64,000 nt of DNA from Sympetrum striolatum. Taxonomy: Eukaryota > Arthropoda > Insecta > Odonata > Libellulidae. The stretch spans positions 71,586,113 to 71,650,112 of the forward strand of contig OX388352.1 of NCBI GenBank assembly GCA_947579665.1, read 5' to 3'. Below the pieces are notes generated by a model. It was not told the origin of the DNA, made no database searches, and saw nothing but the letters and a program-made list of their open reading frames with translations. Each line of letters starts with the position of its first letter. Position 1 is the stretch's first letter. The position numbers were made by a program, and so were the translations under genes. Below are positions 42,983 to 55,264 of the stretch, piece after piece.

Positions 42983-44439
42983 GAACTCATACACTCTCCC
43001 ATAATGAACTTCGTCAAAACTGTGTGACCAAACAATATACCAAAGTTACCTCATCTCAACAGCTTTCTATTTATTATCAAAATACTCGGGGATTACGTAC
43101 CAAGTTGAGTGAAGTCATGCAAGGAACCATAATTTCTTCTTTTGATGTGTTTGCATTTACAGAAACTGGTTTAAATGATGATATATCCAACAATGAACTC
43201 TTTTCACTTAGATATGCTGTGTATAGATTAGATCGATCATCAGCTACCAGTCCCAAGACTAGGCTTGGTGGGGTACTAATTGCCGTAAATTCTGAGCTCC
43301 TAAGCAAACAAATAACTTCCCAGCATAGTGACATAGAGCAAATGTTTGTATCTATAAACACTGGTACCAGCAGCATTCTTGTTGGTGTAATATATATTCC
43401 ACCAAATTCCAGTACCATATTATATGAAAAGCACTGTGAATCAGTGGATATTTTAATTTCAAATAATCATTTTTCACATGTTATCCTACTTGGTGATTAC
43501 AATCTTCCAGATATTGATTGGCAAAAAGACAAGGAAACAATCCTTAGTAGCGCTTGTTCTCCACACTCAAGAATAATTTTAGATTCCTTAATTTCCTTCC
43601 ATGATCTCTGCCAAGTAAATAGTATTTTAAATATTTATAATAGAAAATTAGACTTAGCTTTTTCAAACTGTATTAAAGTAACATCAACTGAGGACATGAA
43701 TCCTATCACTAAAATTGATAAACATCACCCTGCAATCAATTATGTATTTCATCTTAATAGTAACATTCAATATTTGGATTACGAGACAATTGAATATAAC
43801 TTTAAAATGTGCAATAATGGTGCTGTATGTGATCATATTTTAAGTATAAATTGGCCTAAATATCTTAGTGTTTCTAATGTTAATGAAGCTTTTGAATCTT
43901 TTTATAATGTATTATATTTTGCTATTGAATTATACACTCTAGTTTATGTTAAAAGGAAAATTTATCCTAGATGGTTTACAAAAGAACTTCAAAATCTTGT
44001 AAAAGAAAAGAAAATACTGCATTTACAGTTTAAACGTTCTGGATCTATAGATGACTACCTAAAATTCTCAAAAATTCGAGCTAATTGCAAATTTTTAACA
44101 AAATTAAACTATGAGTCATATACCAATCAAATCCAAATATGCATAACTGAAAACGTAAAACATTTCTGGTCTTTTGTAAACGATAAAAGAAAACTTGATA
44201 AACTTCCCCGAGAAATGTATTTTGAAGATATGGTCGCAACTGATTGTGATAATATTGCTGAGCTTTTCTTAAAATATTTTACTAAGGTATATAATCACTC
44301 AACGATAGCCACTCTTTACTTTACTTTTGTGCATAATTACACAAATTGTGTAATTATGCTATATGGCATTCATATCATATCAAAACATAATGTAGAACGA
44401 ATGGCTTATGTAAATAACTATGATGTAATAATTACTTAG
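42983..44439 (+). CDS. LINE ORF2, endonuclease only (reverse transcriptase missing), unit 2
   Basis: An APE-type endonuclease: YYQNTRGLRTKLSEV (catalytic N), FTETGLNDD (catalytic E), LGGVLIAV, LLGDYNLPDIDW (GDYN), and IDKHHPAI (D-H-P near the end). It continues into the linker (FWSFVNDKRKLDK, IAELFLKYFTKVYN) and then ends 60 codons later in unrelated sequence with a stop at 44,437. The whole reverse transcriptase is gone. The endonuclease frame is intact, so it could still be translated. The protein could nick DNA but not copy RNA. Confidence 0.88.
44331..44359. repeat. Perfect 14-bp-arm palindrome at end of LINE ORF2, unit 2
   Basis: GCATAATTACACAA, one A, TTGTGTAATTATGC. It lies in the short unrelated tail just after the point where LINE homology stops. 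Confidence 0.9.
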
Positions 44440-44806
44440 TACATACATTCATTGTGTTGATATGAAACGATTTTTACTTAATTCACTTGTTTGTAAAATC
44501 TTATCCAAGTCTTGAAATGTTATTGAAGATGTTTTTTTCATTGTGAAATTGGGCTTCTGCCCTCTTTTCACTTTTAAAATGTATAAATAAACTGTTTATT
44601 ATAATTATGATAAAAATAACCAAAATGTAATGTGATACTATGGTGGTGTCTCGATTTACCTTATACTAGAATATATAGAGTAAGTTAATATTTTATATAA
44701 TACGAATTCTTGCAAATGCATGTATTTAAAAAAAAATTGTTAATTAGTATTAACTATATTTTTGTATCTTTGAAATTGGGTACTTGCTCGTAAATAAATA
44801 AATAAA
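44440..44806 (+). other. LINE 3' untranslated region and (TAAA)n tail, unit 2
   Basis: AT-rich, with AATAAA near 44,585 and a terminal (TAAA)3-4 run at 44,791-44,805. A similar tail occurs in unit 3 at 57,073-57,087. Confidence 0.75.
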
Positions 44807-44807
44807 T

Positions 44808-45146
44808 CAGTCGTTCGACGAAATTTTGGTTCGAACCGTGGACAAATAAAAAGTAGCATGTTCTCTGCGCGAGGTCGACTTTTAATTGTGTGCAAAATTT
44901 CAAAGTTTTACGACTCTAGGTTCTCGAGTCTTTAGCAAACATACACACATACCCATACTATATTTTATATAATAGATAATAGGGAAAGTAAGATACAAGG
45001 CTATTATTCTCTCCCTCGAATATGAATAACATCTAAACTTTTAGCTCCTTTTGATCGTGAGCATCGTGAGGTACAGGTTGAATCTCAGCGGGAGGTAAAA
45101 TAATTCAAAATAAAATCTAAATTATCATCCACTTTCAAATAATTAA
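44808..45146. other. Unit 2 spacer after the LINE
   Basis: Corresponds to 32,201-32,533 in unit 1 and 57,090-57,429 in unit 3; non-coding. Confidence 0.4.
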
Positions 45147-45570
45147 CCACTGGATGTTTTTAAAAATCGCATTTTTAATAATTTTCCTAACCAAAGGCAA
45201 TGGTTTAAATTTAAATGTCATAAATAATAACAGTAATACAGTTGAAAACGACTTTAGCAGTGCTCATGTGTCAAAATACAATCCATTTTCATTGTAATCG
45301 AATTTCGTTTATAGAAACAAACAGCAATATTTACAAATCGTATTATAAATAATATTGCTCTCCAAGGTCAATGGCTTTAAACAAAATGTCCTAATATAAT
45401 ATCAAGTTAAGAGCCGAAATCGACTTCAGCAGTGCTGAGATATCAAAAATAAAATCTATTTTCATTATAAACCAAATTTATTTTTAAAAACAAAAAGCGG
45501 AATCCAAAAACCCTTTTTTAAATAATTTCTCTTTCCAGAAGCAATGGTTTAAATTAAAACGTGTGGGTAT
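45147..45570. repeat. Degenerate ~170-bp tandem repeat, unit 2
   Basis: The same three-part array as in unit 1, with small indels. Confidence 0.7.
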
Positions 45571-46185
45571 AAAATTGAGTGATGACAATTTGACTTCATT
45601 TATTTTACACATTTATTTACGAACTATTACGCCCAAATTAAAATTTGGTAGCTTATTGTCGTATTTCTTAATAAAACTGCACAATTGCTAAGTAACTTCG
45701 TTCGGATTTCCACCAGAAAGACTTTCTTTAGCATGAGCCGTCAGTTGATTAGATGTTATTTATATATCAGCTAAGGCATCATGTTATTCAAGGTTCTCAT
45801 TTTTCATAACGTTGCAATTCAATAAAAAGTTTCGAACGGGAATGTGAAAATGTTCGCACTTAGCGTAAATTGCATTAGATATCTAATCCTGCCGTTTTAG
45901 TGACTCAGATTAATTTACAGTCCGGTAGTCATTACTAAATATGGTATTTACATACATCGTTTCACAATGCAAGCTGTCAGGTACTACTTGATGTTATAAA
46001 TTTTACCAATTTAAACAATCTAATTCTTACAAACATTCCAAACTGCTATTCAACCAAACATTATGATACTTCTACCTTATTGGTGTAGATCATCATCATC
46101 CTCCCTTAGAATGTGATATTCCTTTAAGTGCTTTTAATGATGTCATTAATTTTAACTCTTGGTCATACAATTAAAATTTGGTAAA
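45571..46185. other. Unit 2 non-coding spacer
   Basis: AT-rich; nothing recognised. Unit 3 equivalent 57,854-58,469. Confidence 0.4.
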
Positions 46186-46700
46186 TTATGAAGGTATGCT
46201 AAATTATTTATTGGGTGTCAATTGGAATTGTTTACTTAGCATGGATCTTGACTCAGCAGTAAATCAACTCTATGAAATTTTGTCCTAAGCCATTGATACT
46301 TTTGTTCCTAAATGCAAACACAAAAGCAGACGTTTTCCACGCTGGTATACAGAAGAACTCAAAGATTTAATTTTCACAAAAAATGGGCTCATTTTGTTTA
46401 TAAGATAACGAAATCAACCACCGATTACAACAAATTCTCCAAACTTAGATCCATGTAAATATGTGTAAATATAGTTATAATAATAACATTACTCAAATGG
46501 AAGCTGCTATCTCTTCCAACCGTAAGTTATTTTGGAACCATATTAATTTATCAAGGAAGTACAATAATATTCCTAACCACATCGAGCTGGGAGACTTAGT
46601 AGCCAATGATGGTCAATCAATTGTTAATCTTTTTGCAGATTACTTTGCCAAGGAATTTGAACCATCTGAGGAGGTTATTTCTCTTTGTATTTCAAAGTGA
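46186..46700 (+). pseudogene. LINE ORF2 linker fragment, unit 2
   Basis: Copy of the unit 1 fragment with a few substitutions (for example NLFADYFAKEF). Confidence 0.7.
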
Positions 46701-47477
46701 TCATAATGAAGACTGTTCATCCTCACTTAACTTCTCGATTGCAGTTAAAATTTTGTTAAATAATGCGGATGAAAGTGCTGAATATGAAAGCATTGATTCT
46801 AATTCGTTGATCGTAGACCACAAGGTTAACATGGAAGAAATCAGTGAAAGTGATGACAGTGAGCCTATAGTGGAAGAGGTGCTTGTGCTATCGTATGGCC
46901 GATGCATTGCATCAAATTGGACTGTTAAAAAAATTTTGCATTTCAAAAGGCAACATGGAGGCATTAAGTCCAATTAAATATTGAAAAAGAATTTGTTAGG
47001 AAAAGAAATAAGCAAACCAAAATCAATGATTTCTTTATGCCTAAGTGAGCTATGTATTTGTATGTATACATATTAAAATGTGTAAATGCTTCGAGAATTT
47101 TAAATATACATATGCAAGTAAATGCATTATGCTATTTTTTCTAATTTTTTATTAGTTATTCAGAAGTGATAATTGAAGTAAAAGGATTTCTTTCTGCTGC
47201 CTTAAATTCATACAGTATAATATTTGCATGGTAAAATAGAGCTTAACATTAAGGTTTTCTTTGGGTCACCTCCAACTTTGGACACATTTTCTAGGACCGT
47301 TAGTGTCAGTAAGTGAGAGGTTTCACTGTATTTGTTTTAAAATAAAAATGCACCAATATACTGTTACTTTTTTAATTGTGTTAATATTCCCTCATATCTT
47401 TGACAAAAATACCACTCCCACTAGCGGTAATTTGTTCATTCCCCCAAGGTGGTCGTTATAGGGAGGTTCCACTGTAC
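46701..47477 (+). mobile_element. pogo/Tigger-like transposon 3' end, unit 2
   Basis: As in unit 1. The end GGTCGTTATAGGGAGGTTCC is better preserved here. Confidence 0.68.
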
Positions 47478-48009
47478 TACCATTTGGCCAAGCAATGTAA
47501 AGATTGAACAACTTCTGCAACTATGAATACTAAAATACTTGGAGTTCATTTTGAATGACATATGTAAAAATAAAAAAATAACCTAATGACAATAGTGAAT
47601 CTTCTATCCAAGAATAGTGTCTACCAAGTTGTGGCTTTAAAAAGGCAAAGACTCATCTTTGAGCATGAAAACTTCCAAGGAATCAAATGATATTAGGAAA
47701 TTAGATATGAATACATAGATTAGATTAATTATGTTGTATTTTTTCCAAGTTTCTCTCAAAGCCTCTGTAACTAAATGAACTTGTTTGAAATGAATAAATG
47801 ATATGTTTCTTTAAAAAATCTGTCTCTTCAAGGCAGACATGCTCTTCTGGTGCTCCAATATTGAAGGGCCGGTGGTTTTCTCCTACATTTTGTTATATTA
47901 GTTAATACAAAAAGTTAATGGCAGATTGTGGTGTGTGTAAACAGAATATATGAAAGTGGAAACTGAGAATCTGTAGTGATTGGAAAACACAGTGTCATGC
48001 AAACTGTTT
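47478..48009. other. Unit 2 spacer between pogo-like end and LINE ORF1 remnant
   Basis: Nothing recognised. Unit 3 equivalent 59,762-60,293. Confidence 0.4.
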
Positions 48010-48270
48010 CATTATGTCCAAAGAGGATGTTAAGTTCATCACTGCCTAAAATTTGTGCTGTTGCTCCTGTTCGGAGGGTGGAAACTAAATTATGTGCCAT
48101 TGAATAGGAAAGGAATAGATCACTGAGTATTTCAGCATAATCCATACAAAGTAGTACTAAAAAAGAGTTGATTGCAAAAAGACAAGAGAACAGGGCTCTT
48201 GACATGACATTGAATTCCAAGATATACATCCTGCATTAAGGAGAAAGGTTATTAATACCTATGAATTAAA
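48010..48270 (+). pseudogene. LINE ORF1 remnant with deletion, unit 2
   Basis: The flanks of the unit 1 remnant are joined at AAAT/TATGTGCCAT (48,090), removing the recognisable core. Confidence 0.5.
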
Positions 48271-48489
48271 TATTGTAAAATTTTAATGAGAAAAGAAAAG
48301 TTCATGATTCTGTTATAATTCTCGAATCTCTATTATTATTATTTTATTTTGCCAAAGATCACATTACAGTGCCAAAACAGGCCAAGTAAATGATATAGGA
48401 CACGTCAAAGAGAAAAATACAAAAAACATTAATTCGGTGCATAAAAATTAATAAAGCAGATACAAATAAATAATAAAGCTTCTACAAAA

Positions 48490-49400
48490 TCATACATAAT
48501 GCAGTATCAATCAGTAAGATATTCCTTAATGGAGTAAGAAGCTTTACTTAATAAATAACGTTTCAGTTTACTCTGCAAAGAGTGGTAGTTGACTTCTAAT
48601 TTAATGTGAAGGGGAAACTTATTAAATAATTTTATCCCCATTACCTTTGGGCATTTTGAAGTTTTCCTATAATTTACATAATGTAGATGTAGGTTATTCT
48701 GTTGTCTGCTATTATGACCATGTATATCACTGTTTTTAGAGAATTTAAAAAGATTCTTTTTTACATGGCAGACTAAAGTGTAAATATATACACAGGGCAC
48801 CGTTAGAATTTGTAATGAAACAGAAATGGGACAGCAGTGCGACTTATATGGTTAACCATCAATAATGCTAAATGCTCTTTTTTGAATTACAAATATCTTT
48901 TGAGACTGGGGTTAACTTCCCCATAAGTATATACTATAAGTTAATCTTGAGTAAAATTCGGCAGAGTAGATCATCATTAACACATCAGGACTGACAGAAT
49001 TTCGAGGGAATCTAAAAACATAGCATGTAGAACTGAGTTTCTTAGAAAGGGAGTTAACTTCAGGTTTCCAGTTCAAATTGGAGTCAATACATATACCTAA
49101 GAATGAAGTAGAGCCTACTTCAGGTATAGATTTATTATTAATTCTACAAGGAAGGCTTTCCTGTTGACAGTTAGATAAGAATAAAATCATCTGAGACTTG
49201 TCAGCATTTAACATTATAGAATTGTTTTGACACCAGATTTCTATATTTTGTAATAGAAACTTACTTTTGTGTAATAGATCAAATTGAGAAGGAGCCTGCA
49301 GCAGACAATCAAAATGTGCTTTAAATCCCTTATTTATGCAAAATTTATCTGATAATACTTTTAATTCAATTGAGAATATTACCACAATTCAACAAAATAA
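48490..49400 (-). pseudogene. LINE reverse-transcriptase 3' half, antisense, unit 2
   Basis: Better preserved than unit 1: one 157-codon frame (IEIWCQNNSIMLNADKSQMI ... YSIYLWGS) and a 97-codon C-terminal frame (MGIKLFNKFPLHIKLEV ... KRYLLSKASYSIKEYLTD). The upstream palm with the FADD box is missing. Confidence 0.8.
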
Positions 49401-49529
49401 CGTTGACCACAATTAAATTTTTAAAATTTTTTTGTCACATTTAAATAACATCAATCTATGTCCCACTATCATAATCTTATCTGAAATTTTGATAAGTCAA
49501 ATCAATTTTTATAACAATCCAGGATACAA

Positions 49530-50842
49530 AATCTCTTGCCAAATATTATGATTTCATTTGTGTAAAAGGTGTTCTTTCATTAGCAAATGATCATCTAGTG
49601 TGTTGCCTTATTCCAATTGATATACTTACTGCTGATTGTTTAATGTTAAGTGTGGAAACTAAATTAGTTAATTTCAGTATATAAAGTGTGCATAGAACCT
49701 AAAATGTTCTCATAAATAAATGATACTGAGCCTCTAATTAGAAAATCCATTGGCAATCTTGTGATCACTGGCAGTTTAAATGTAAATATATTGATCTCAA
49801 ATAATGTTTCTGATCATTATCTAAATTACTTATCATCTTATGGTAAACAAAGTTTATTAGATCTACCTACAAGAGTGGCTGCAAATTCATCTATTTGCTT
49901 AGATAATGTTTTTGTCAGATCTTGTAGTACAAATTATCATTTGTCATGTGGTACAGGATCGAAAAAAATGTATCTTTCCTTTTCTTTTGTCCCACTGTTG
50001 ATCATGGCTGTGAAATGAAAGCTACCGAGGTATTAGTGAATAATTGCACTTATGTTGGTCACTCCTTAGGGAATGCCAAGAAAAGTGGTACTCATAGTGT
50101 CATTGTGCTTCACCTGCGTGGACAAGTTCCGCTTATAGCATTCTGGCTCAGTGAGGAAAGCAATGGCAAACTACCTCACTCCTCATCTTGCCTAGTGAAC
50201 CTCATTCCTCTCTTCAAGCTTATGCCAGAGGGGATGAAGTGCCAACCGGCCTTTGGGCTGAATACCTTACAGATGATACATACTAATTGGAATTCAACAT
50301 TCATGTTCTACATTTAGATACAACTGATCACTAAATGGTTCAATTGTCAATCCAATGACTGGAAAGGAACTTACTCTATTGAAGACAAAAGCTGACCAGT
50401 GCTCGCTAACTCTAAAATTCAATTTTAATTCTTTTAAGGAATTGGTAGTCAAAATTGATTGGACACCTGATTTAAGTGAAAAATGTGACAAAAGCCTTTG
50501 ATTCAATAATTGATTTTTTAAAGAATTGTAGTGAAAAATCTAAGTACAGTACAACAAACAATATAAAAAAGTAAAGTTTAGGCCATGGGTAACTGATGCA
50601 TTAATCCCTGAGATTGAAAGGAAAAATTTGTGTAGGAAGGTTCAAAGTAAGCTATCAGTGAGAGTTTAAGATGTGCCTATGTGAAATGCAGAAATAGTCT
50701 AAAAACTCAACTAAAGCATGTATTAAATATTTTGTATTTGAAAGATTTAGAAAAACTTGCTGCATAAAACTGCTATGGTCCTTCTTTAAAGAACTAACCG
50801 GTATACGTCTCATTGGTAAGGGCAGGCAAGTTTTGAATTAAA
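49530..50842 (+). pseudogene. LINE endonuclease fragment, unit 2
   Basis: Near-identical to the unit 1 copy, including the nested insertion (50,005-50,323). Confidence 0.75.
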
Positions 50843-50859
50843 TTTCAATGGGCAGGTAA

Positions 50860-51547
50860 TTGAAGAACCTAAATATTTTGCCAAAAGAAGGGGCATTCGA
50901 AGATGTAGTAAAGTTAGTGAAGAATCATCTCGAGCCAACACCTTCTGTAATTTGTGAACGATACAAATTTTATACCAGAAACCAGCTTCAAGAAGAAACG
51001 ATAGCACAGTACATATCTCAGTTGAAATCTTTGGCTCAACACTGTGAGTTCAAAGACAATCTGCAAGAAGCTCTTCCTGACGGACTTCTGCGTGGTCTGA
51101 GGAATGAAGCCATAAGAAAAAAATTATTTGGAGAACGCACATAAACTTTCAACAAGTGTCAAGAAATTGCGTTAACGATGGAAACAGCAGCAGCCGACGC
51201 TGCAATGGTAAGCAGTGGATTTAGTGGAAGTCCAAGTAATGTGCATCAAGTAAATTTACAGCCTGGGAACTTTACATGTTATTGTTGTGGCAAACAAGGA
51301 CACATCAAGCCGCAGTGTACTCTCAAGAATAATACTTGCAAACAATGTGGAGTGCAAGGACATGTGCCAAAAATGTGTAGGCAGAGCCCTGGTCATTCAA
51401 CCAAACAGCATACAGAACCCAAGGGACAGCAGAAGAATCCAAATTCTTACAAGACACCCTCGGGGAAGAAGAAAAATCGCAAAAGAGTGTACAAACAGGT
51501 ACTTGGAAGCTCAGAAGACACTGAGTCCGAGCTTCAATTAGTGACAG
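50860..51547 (+). pseudogene. gag: Ty3/gypsy gag, unit 2
   Basis: Near-identical to unit 1 (one change AMVGSG to AMVSSG). Same internal stop. Confidence 0.88.
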
Positions 51548-51682
51548 AAGGCGTCAAAGGTGGGCTGAATTTTTGTCTCAATATGATTATGATATCCAGT
51601 ACCGTAAGACCAATAAGAATTGTAATGCTGATTGTTTATCCAGATTACCTGTACCTAGCCTAGTTATAATGCTACCTGATGA
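51548..51682 (+). pseudogene. pol: Ty3/gypsy RNase H end, unit 2
   Basis: Same junction as unit 1. Confidence 0.85.
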
Positions 51683-51703
51683 TGTTTTACAAGTTAATTT
51701 TTA

Positions 51704-52534
51704 TTGCTACATAGTGCTCCTATCACAGCTAAAGAAATTGCTAAACAAACTGCAACAGATAAAATAATGTCAATAGTATTAAATTGTGTTAGGAATAACC
51801 AAAGGCCAGACCCTGTACGAGAAATCCTCAAAGAGTATGCTAAGCATAAAAATGATTTCTCTATCGATAATATTTGCATTGTATGCGGAGAGAGAGTAGT
51901 AATACCAACTTGTCTGAGTTATCAAATGTTACAAGAAATTCACACTGGTCATTTGGGTTTAACAAAAATGAAATCCCTTGCCAGAAGTTTCATATGGTGG
52001 CCTGGACTTAATAAGGAAATAGAGAAAATTACTAATGAATGTAGTGGATGTTCTATCATAGCCAGATCACCGGCAAAAGCTCCTTGCCATCCATGGGAAT
52101 GGCCAAGAGATCCATGGGAGAGGATCCATATTGATTTTGCTGAATTCTCTAAAACAATGTCTTTGATTGTAGTAGATACTTACAGTAAGTGGCCTGAAGT
52201 CATTAAGATGGCATCAACAACCACCACTGCATTGGTGGATGCCCTCATACTAATATTTGCTAGATTTGGTCTACCTAGAGTCATTGTGTCAGATAATGGA
52301 CCTCAACTTGTGAGCCAAGACTTTGAATCTTTTTGTACCAAAAATGAGATTCCACATAAAACTATTGCGTCATACCATCCTAATTCAAATGGCCAAGCTG
52401 AAAAAGATGTTCATAGTTTTAAGCATGCTCTAAAAGCTAGTTGCTTTGATGATACTTCTAGCATAGATAAACTTCATACGTGGCTGTTCGTACTACAGAT
52501 CATGCCACCACAGGACAGAGTCCATCCATGTTAA
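51704..52534 (+). CDS. int: Ty3/gypsy integrase, unit 2
   Basis: Translates identically to the unit 1 copy, with all HHCC and DD35E residues and the same downstream frameshift. Confidence 0.9.
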   Translation: MLHSAPITAKEIAKQTATDKIMSIVLNCVRNNQRPDPVREILKEYAKHKNDFSIDNICIVCGERVVIPTCLSYQMLQEIHTGHLGLTKMKSLARSFIWWPGLNKEIEKITNECSGCSIIARSPAKAPCHPWEWPRDPWERIHIDFAEFSKTMSLIVVDTYSKWPEVIKMASTTTTALVDALILIFARFGLPRVIVSDNGPQLVSQDFESFCTKNEIPHKTIASYHPNSNGQAEKDVHSFKHALKASCFDDTSSIDKLHTWLFVLQIMPPQDRVHPC

Positions 52535-53017
52535 TGTTAAGACGAAATATAAGAACCCGACTGAGTCTCGTAAAATCTTTTGTTAGTTAGTCAACCTAAG
52601 ATTAAACATAAGCCAATCCCTGATAAGACACGTTCTTTTGAAGTAGGGCAGAATGTCAGATTAAGACATGACAATAATTCTGATACATGGGACACCGGAG
52701 TCGTGCTAAGTAAGGAAGGAAATGTCATGTATGTGGTGAAAGACTCCAGTGGAACTGTTTGTTGGAAACATGTTGACCAGTTATTGTCCTCCAGTTCTCA
52801 AAGTGTCAGAAGTCAATCTGAATTTAATTTTGATGTAGACTTTGGATCTGACAAGGATGAACCTACAGGGACTGAAAATCAGCAGAATCCAGATGTACAT
52901 GTTGAACCCGTCCAAAGAGACATGCCAAATCCAGTAAATATGACCGCAAACGCTCCAGTCTTGCGTTGAAGTACCCGGGCTTGGAAAAAGCCTGAAAGAC
53001 TAAATTTATAAGTTAGT
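52535..53017 (+). pseudogene. int: Ty3/gypsy integrase C-terminal region, unit 2
   Basis: Same as unit 1, including the premature TGA. Confidence 0.78.
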
Positions 53018-53034
53018 TTGTAGTTTTCATTAGC

Positions 53035-53352
53035 TTAGAAGGGGGAATTGTTGTATCCTTGGTTCCTTTATTTATATGATTTTATATGCTGCCTATGTTA
53101 ACCCTTATGTTGGCAATGATTATTTTGTTTGTGTTGGTACTAATGCCAGTATAGCATTTTGTTCTCTTGTTCTTATCATTTATCTTTTGTCTTGCATGTA
53201 CATGTTCAGTATGTGAATAGTGTAGAGGAAATGCGAGTATTAATTATCCTCTGATAATTCCTGAATCGTGAAGACCGAGACATAACATACTTCACTCTGG
53301 CTTGTCCTTATGACTTGGTAAGCAGAGTTTATGCCCCAGGACTTTTGCTTCT
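53035..53352 (+). repeat. Polypurine tract and LTR-like sequence, unit 2
   Basis: Copy of the unit 1 segment. Confidence 0.55.
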
Positions 53353-54199
53353 GGCGACACCATATCATACTATATTCAACTTTTGAGCCCAAAATAAGAA
53401 GTAAAGCCCTTACATTGAAAAAACTATAGCAAATGATAAAATCTGATATTTTTTCATAATTAAAAATTTGAAAGTACCAGCAGGAAAGGTAATTCTACTT
53501 CAGCGTGAAAATTAATTCTTCTATACGATAGAATACATTAAATGTAAGACAAAATATACACATGCGATAAAATATACCGTCTGCCCTTTGTCAAGTCAAG
53601 TCCTTACAGCTTCAACCTGAATATTTCCTGGGACCCCACTAGCCAGAGTTACGGGGAGAAACGGCCATGATACATACTTCCTGAGGACAATACTGTTGAA
53701 CTGAAACTCATGGGCAGTCAAAAAAATGATTTGAGGACAGGTTTTACATTGTAGAAAATGGCTGATAACAGTAGTTAGTTTTTGGTACAAAATCTTTGCT
53801 TGTAGTCATTTGTTACTATGTAGATCTTTGATGTGTAGTTTCAATAAATTTGTCAATGAATGGCTATTTTCTTTGTAATTCAAAATTTTATCATATATGT
53901 ATAAATAAACATATAGTTGATGATAACAAACTAATGATGCCATGTCATTTTCATTGCATATATACATTTACTTACGTACACATAACATCATCAGCCATAA
54001 TCAATCCATGGTCCTATACTTAAAGTATATCTTCAAAATATCTACTTAAGTATACCTAAAAAATAATCTATACAATAATAATAATTAACAAGAATGACGA
54101 CAATGGGACAATAGTAGGACTTATTTTCTATCTATCCTAGGAATATCTTTTCTATCTAAATGAGAGAGATTTCCAAAGCAAGCTTTGGAATATAAGCCA

Positions 54200-54313
54200 T
54201 TGGGTAACAGGAGTGTGGGAAGACCACGTTTAAGATGGTCAAGTGAAGCCAGAACAGGCTCATTGCCTAATCCTGGAAGGAAGAAGAATCAAAGCCTGCA
54301 ACGAACAGAATTG
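54200..54313 (+). pseudogene. LINE reverse-transcriptase C-terminal scrap, unit 3
   Basis: Identical in reading to the unit 2 copy. Confidence 0.55.
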
Positions 54314-54490
54314 AACTTTACGTGAATTTATTATGAAAATGTTTTGATCAGATGAGTGAGAGTTTGCTGAGATGAATATCTCTGGCCTAAGTACAGTGTT
54401 TATTATCCGTAAACCCGTAAAGAGCTTCGTAAACGTAAGCGTAAATCACTGCCAAAGTATACAAAATATTAAGCTATTTTTGTGCGATAT

Positions 54491-55264
54491 ATGAAATCAA
54501 ATTTAACTACAATGTCTAGTATTCCCAAGTGCGTAAAATGTGACAAAAATCCAAACCCTGAAAAGGACATAAAGTGCGATTTATGTAAATCCACTATCCA
54601 TGCTACTTGCGCTGGCCTTAGTAGGCAAGAAGAGGCACAACTTAAGCTTCCAAATCGAAGGATTGCATTTAATTGTGATCAATGTACGAAGGACAGGATT
54701 GAACTATCAGAACTGAAGATGCTGGTAATGGAGATAAACAATGATCTTGCGGCATTACAACAGAAACAAGGTATGGCTGAAGTTGTTGGTCGTGACGAGT
54801 TGCTGGCGACGATGCTAAGTGAAGTTAATGAGCGTAACGTACGTGCAAATAATGTAATATTGCACGGTGTGTCCGAAAGTGTACGTGTTACTCCCAATGA
54901 CAAAGCTGTCGATGATAAAAATAAGGCATTGGAAGTAATCCGTTCCTTCTGCCCAAATCAGCAATCTACCAATGTGAGAGTGTTTCGAATAGGTAAACAA
55001 CCAACGGCAGGTAAACCACGGCCATTAAAAGTTATTTGTAACACTAAAAACGATGCAATTGACATAATAAAGTTCGTCGCGCTAGCTAAAAGAGAAGGTA
55101 GAACATCTGTAGCAGTATCAAGTGATCGCACTCAAGCAGAAAGAAATTACTTTAACAAACTAAAAAGTGAACTAAATGCGAGGATAGCGGCTGGTGAAAG
55201 TGATTTGTTCATAAAATACATCTATGGTGTTCCTAAAATAGTCAACTCACAGCCAAAAAACTAA
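54491..55264 (+). CDS. LINE ORF1 protein, unit 3
   Basis: Translates identically to the unit 2 copy: PHD-type finger, coiled coil, RNA-binding-like half. Confidence 0.87.
   Translation: MKSNLTTMSSIPKCVKCDKNPNPEKDIKCDLCKSTIHATCAGLSRQEEAQLKLPNRRIAFNCDQCTKDRIELSELKMLVMEINNDLAALQQKQGMAEVVGRDELLATMLSEVNERNVRANNVILHGVSESVRVTPNDKAVDDKNKALEVIRSFCPNQQSTNVRVFRIGKQPTAGKPRPLKVICNTKNDAIDIIKFVALAKREGRTSVAVSSDRTQAERNYFNKLKSELNARIAAGESDLFIKYIYGVPKIVNSQPKN
55255..55261 (+). promoter_or_regulatory. Candidate -1 frameshift heptamer, unit 3
   Basis: Identical context to the unit 2 site. Confidence 0.5.

Larger units (their letters stand above)
42069..44806 (+). mobile_element. 2.74-kb PHD-type LINE lacking reverse transcriptase, unit 2
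   Basis: Bounded on the left by TTTTGATCA/GATGAGTGAG and on the right by (TAAA)n then ATCAGTCGTTCG. Unit 1 has the uninterrupted site TTTTGATCAGTCGTTCG at about 32,194-32,210, which proves the insertion and its ends. The duplicated target is 3-4 bp (TCA or ATCA). Contents: 5' leader, ORF1, ORF2 with endonuclease only, long AT-rich 3' UTR with several AATAAA words, (TAAA)n tail. Confidence 0.9.
41493..53774 (+). repeat. Composite tandem unit 2
   Basis: A 12,282-bp unit. Every feature recurs in unit 3 at +12,282 to +12,284, and features beyond the LINE recur in unit 1 at -12,282 (right half) or about -12,615 (left half). Confidence 0.95.
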
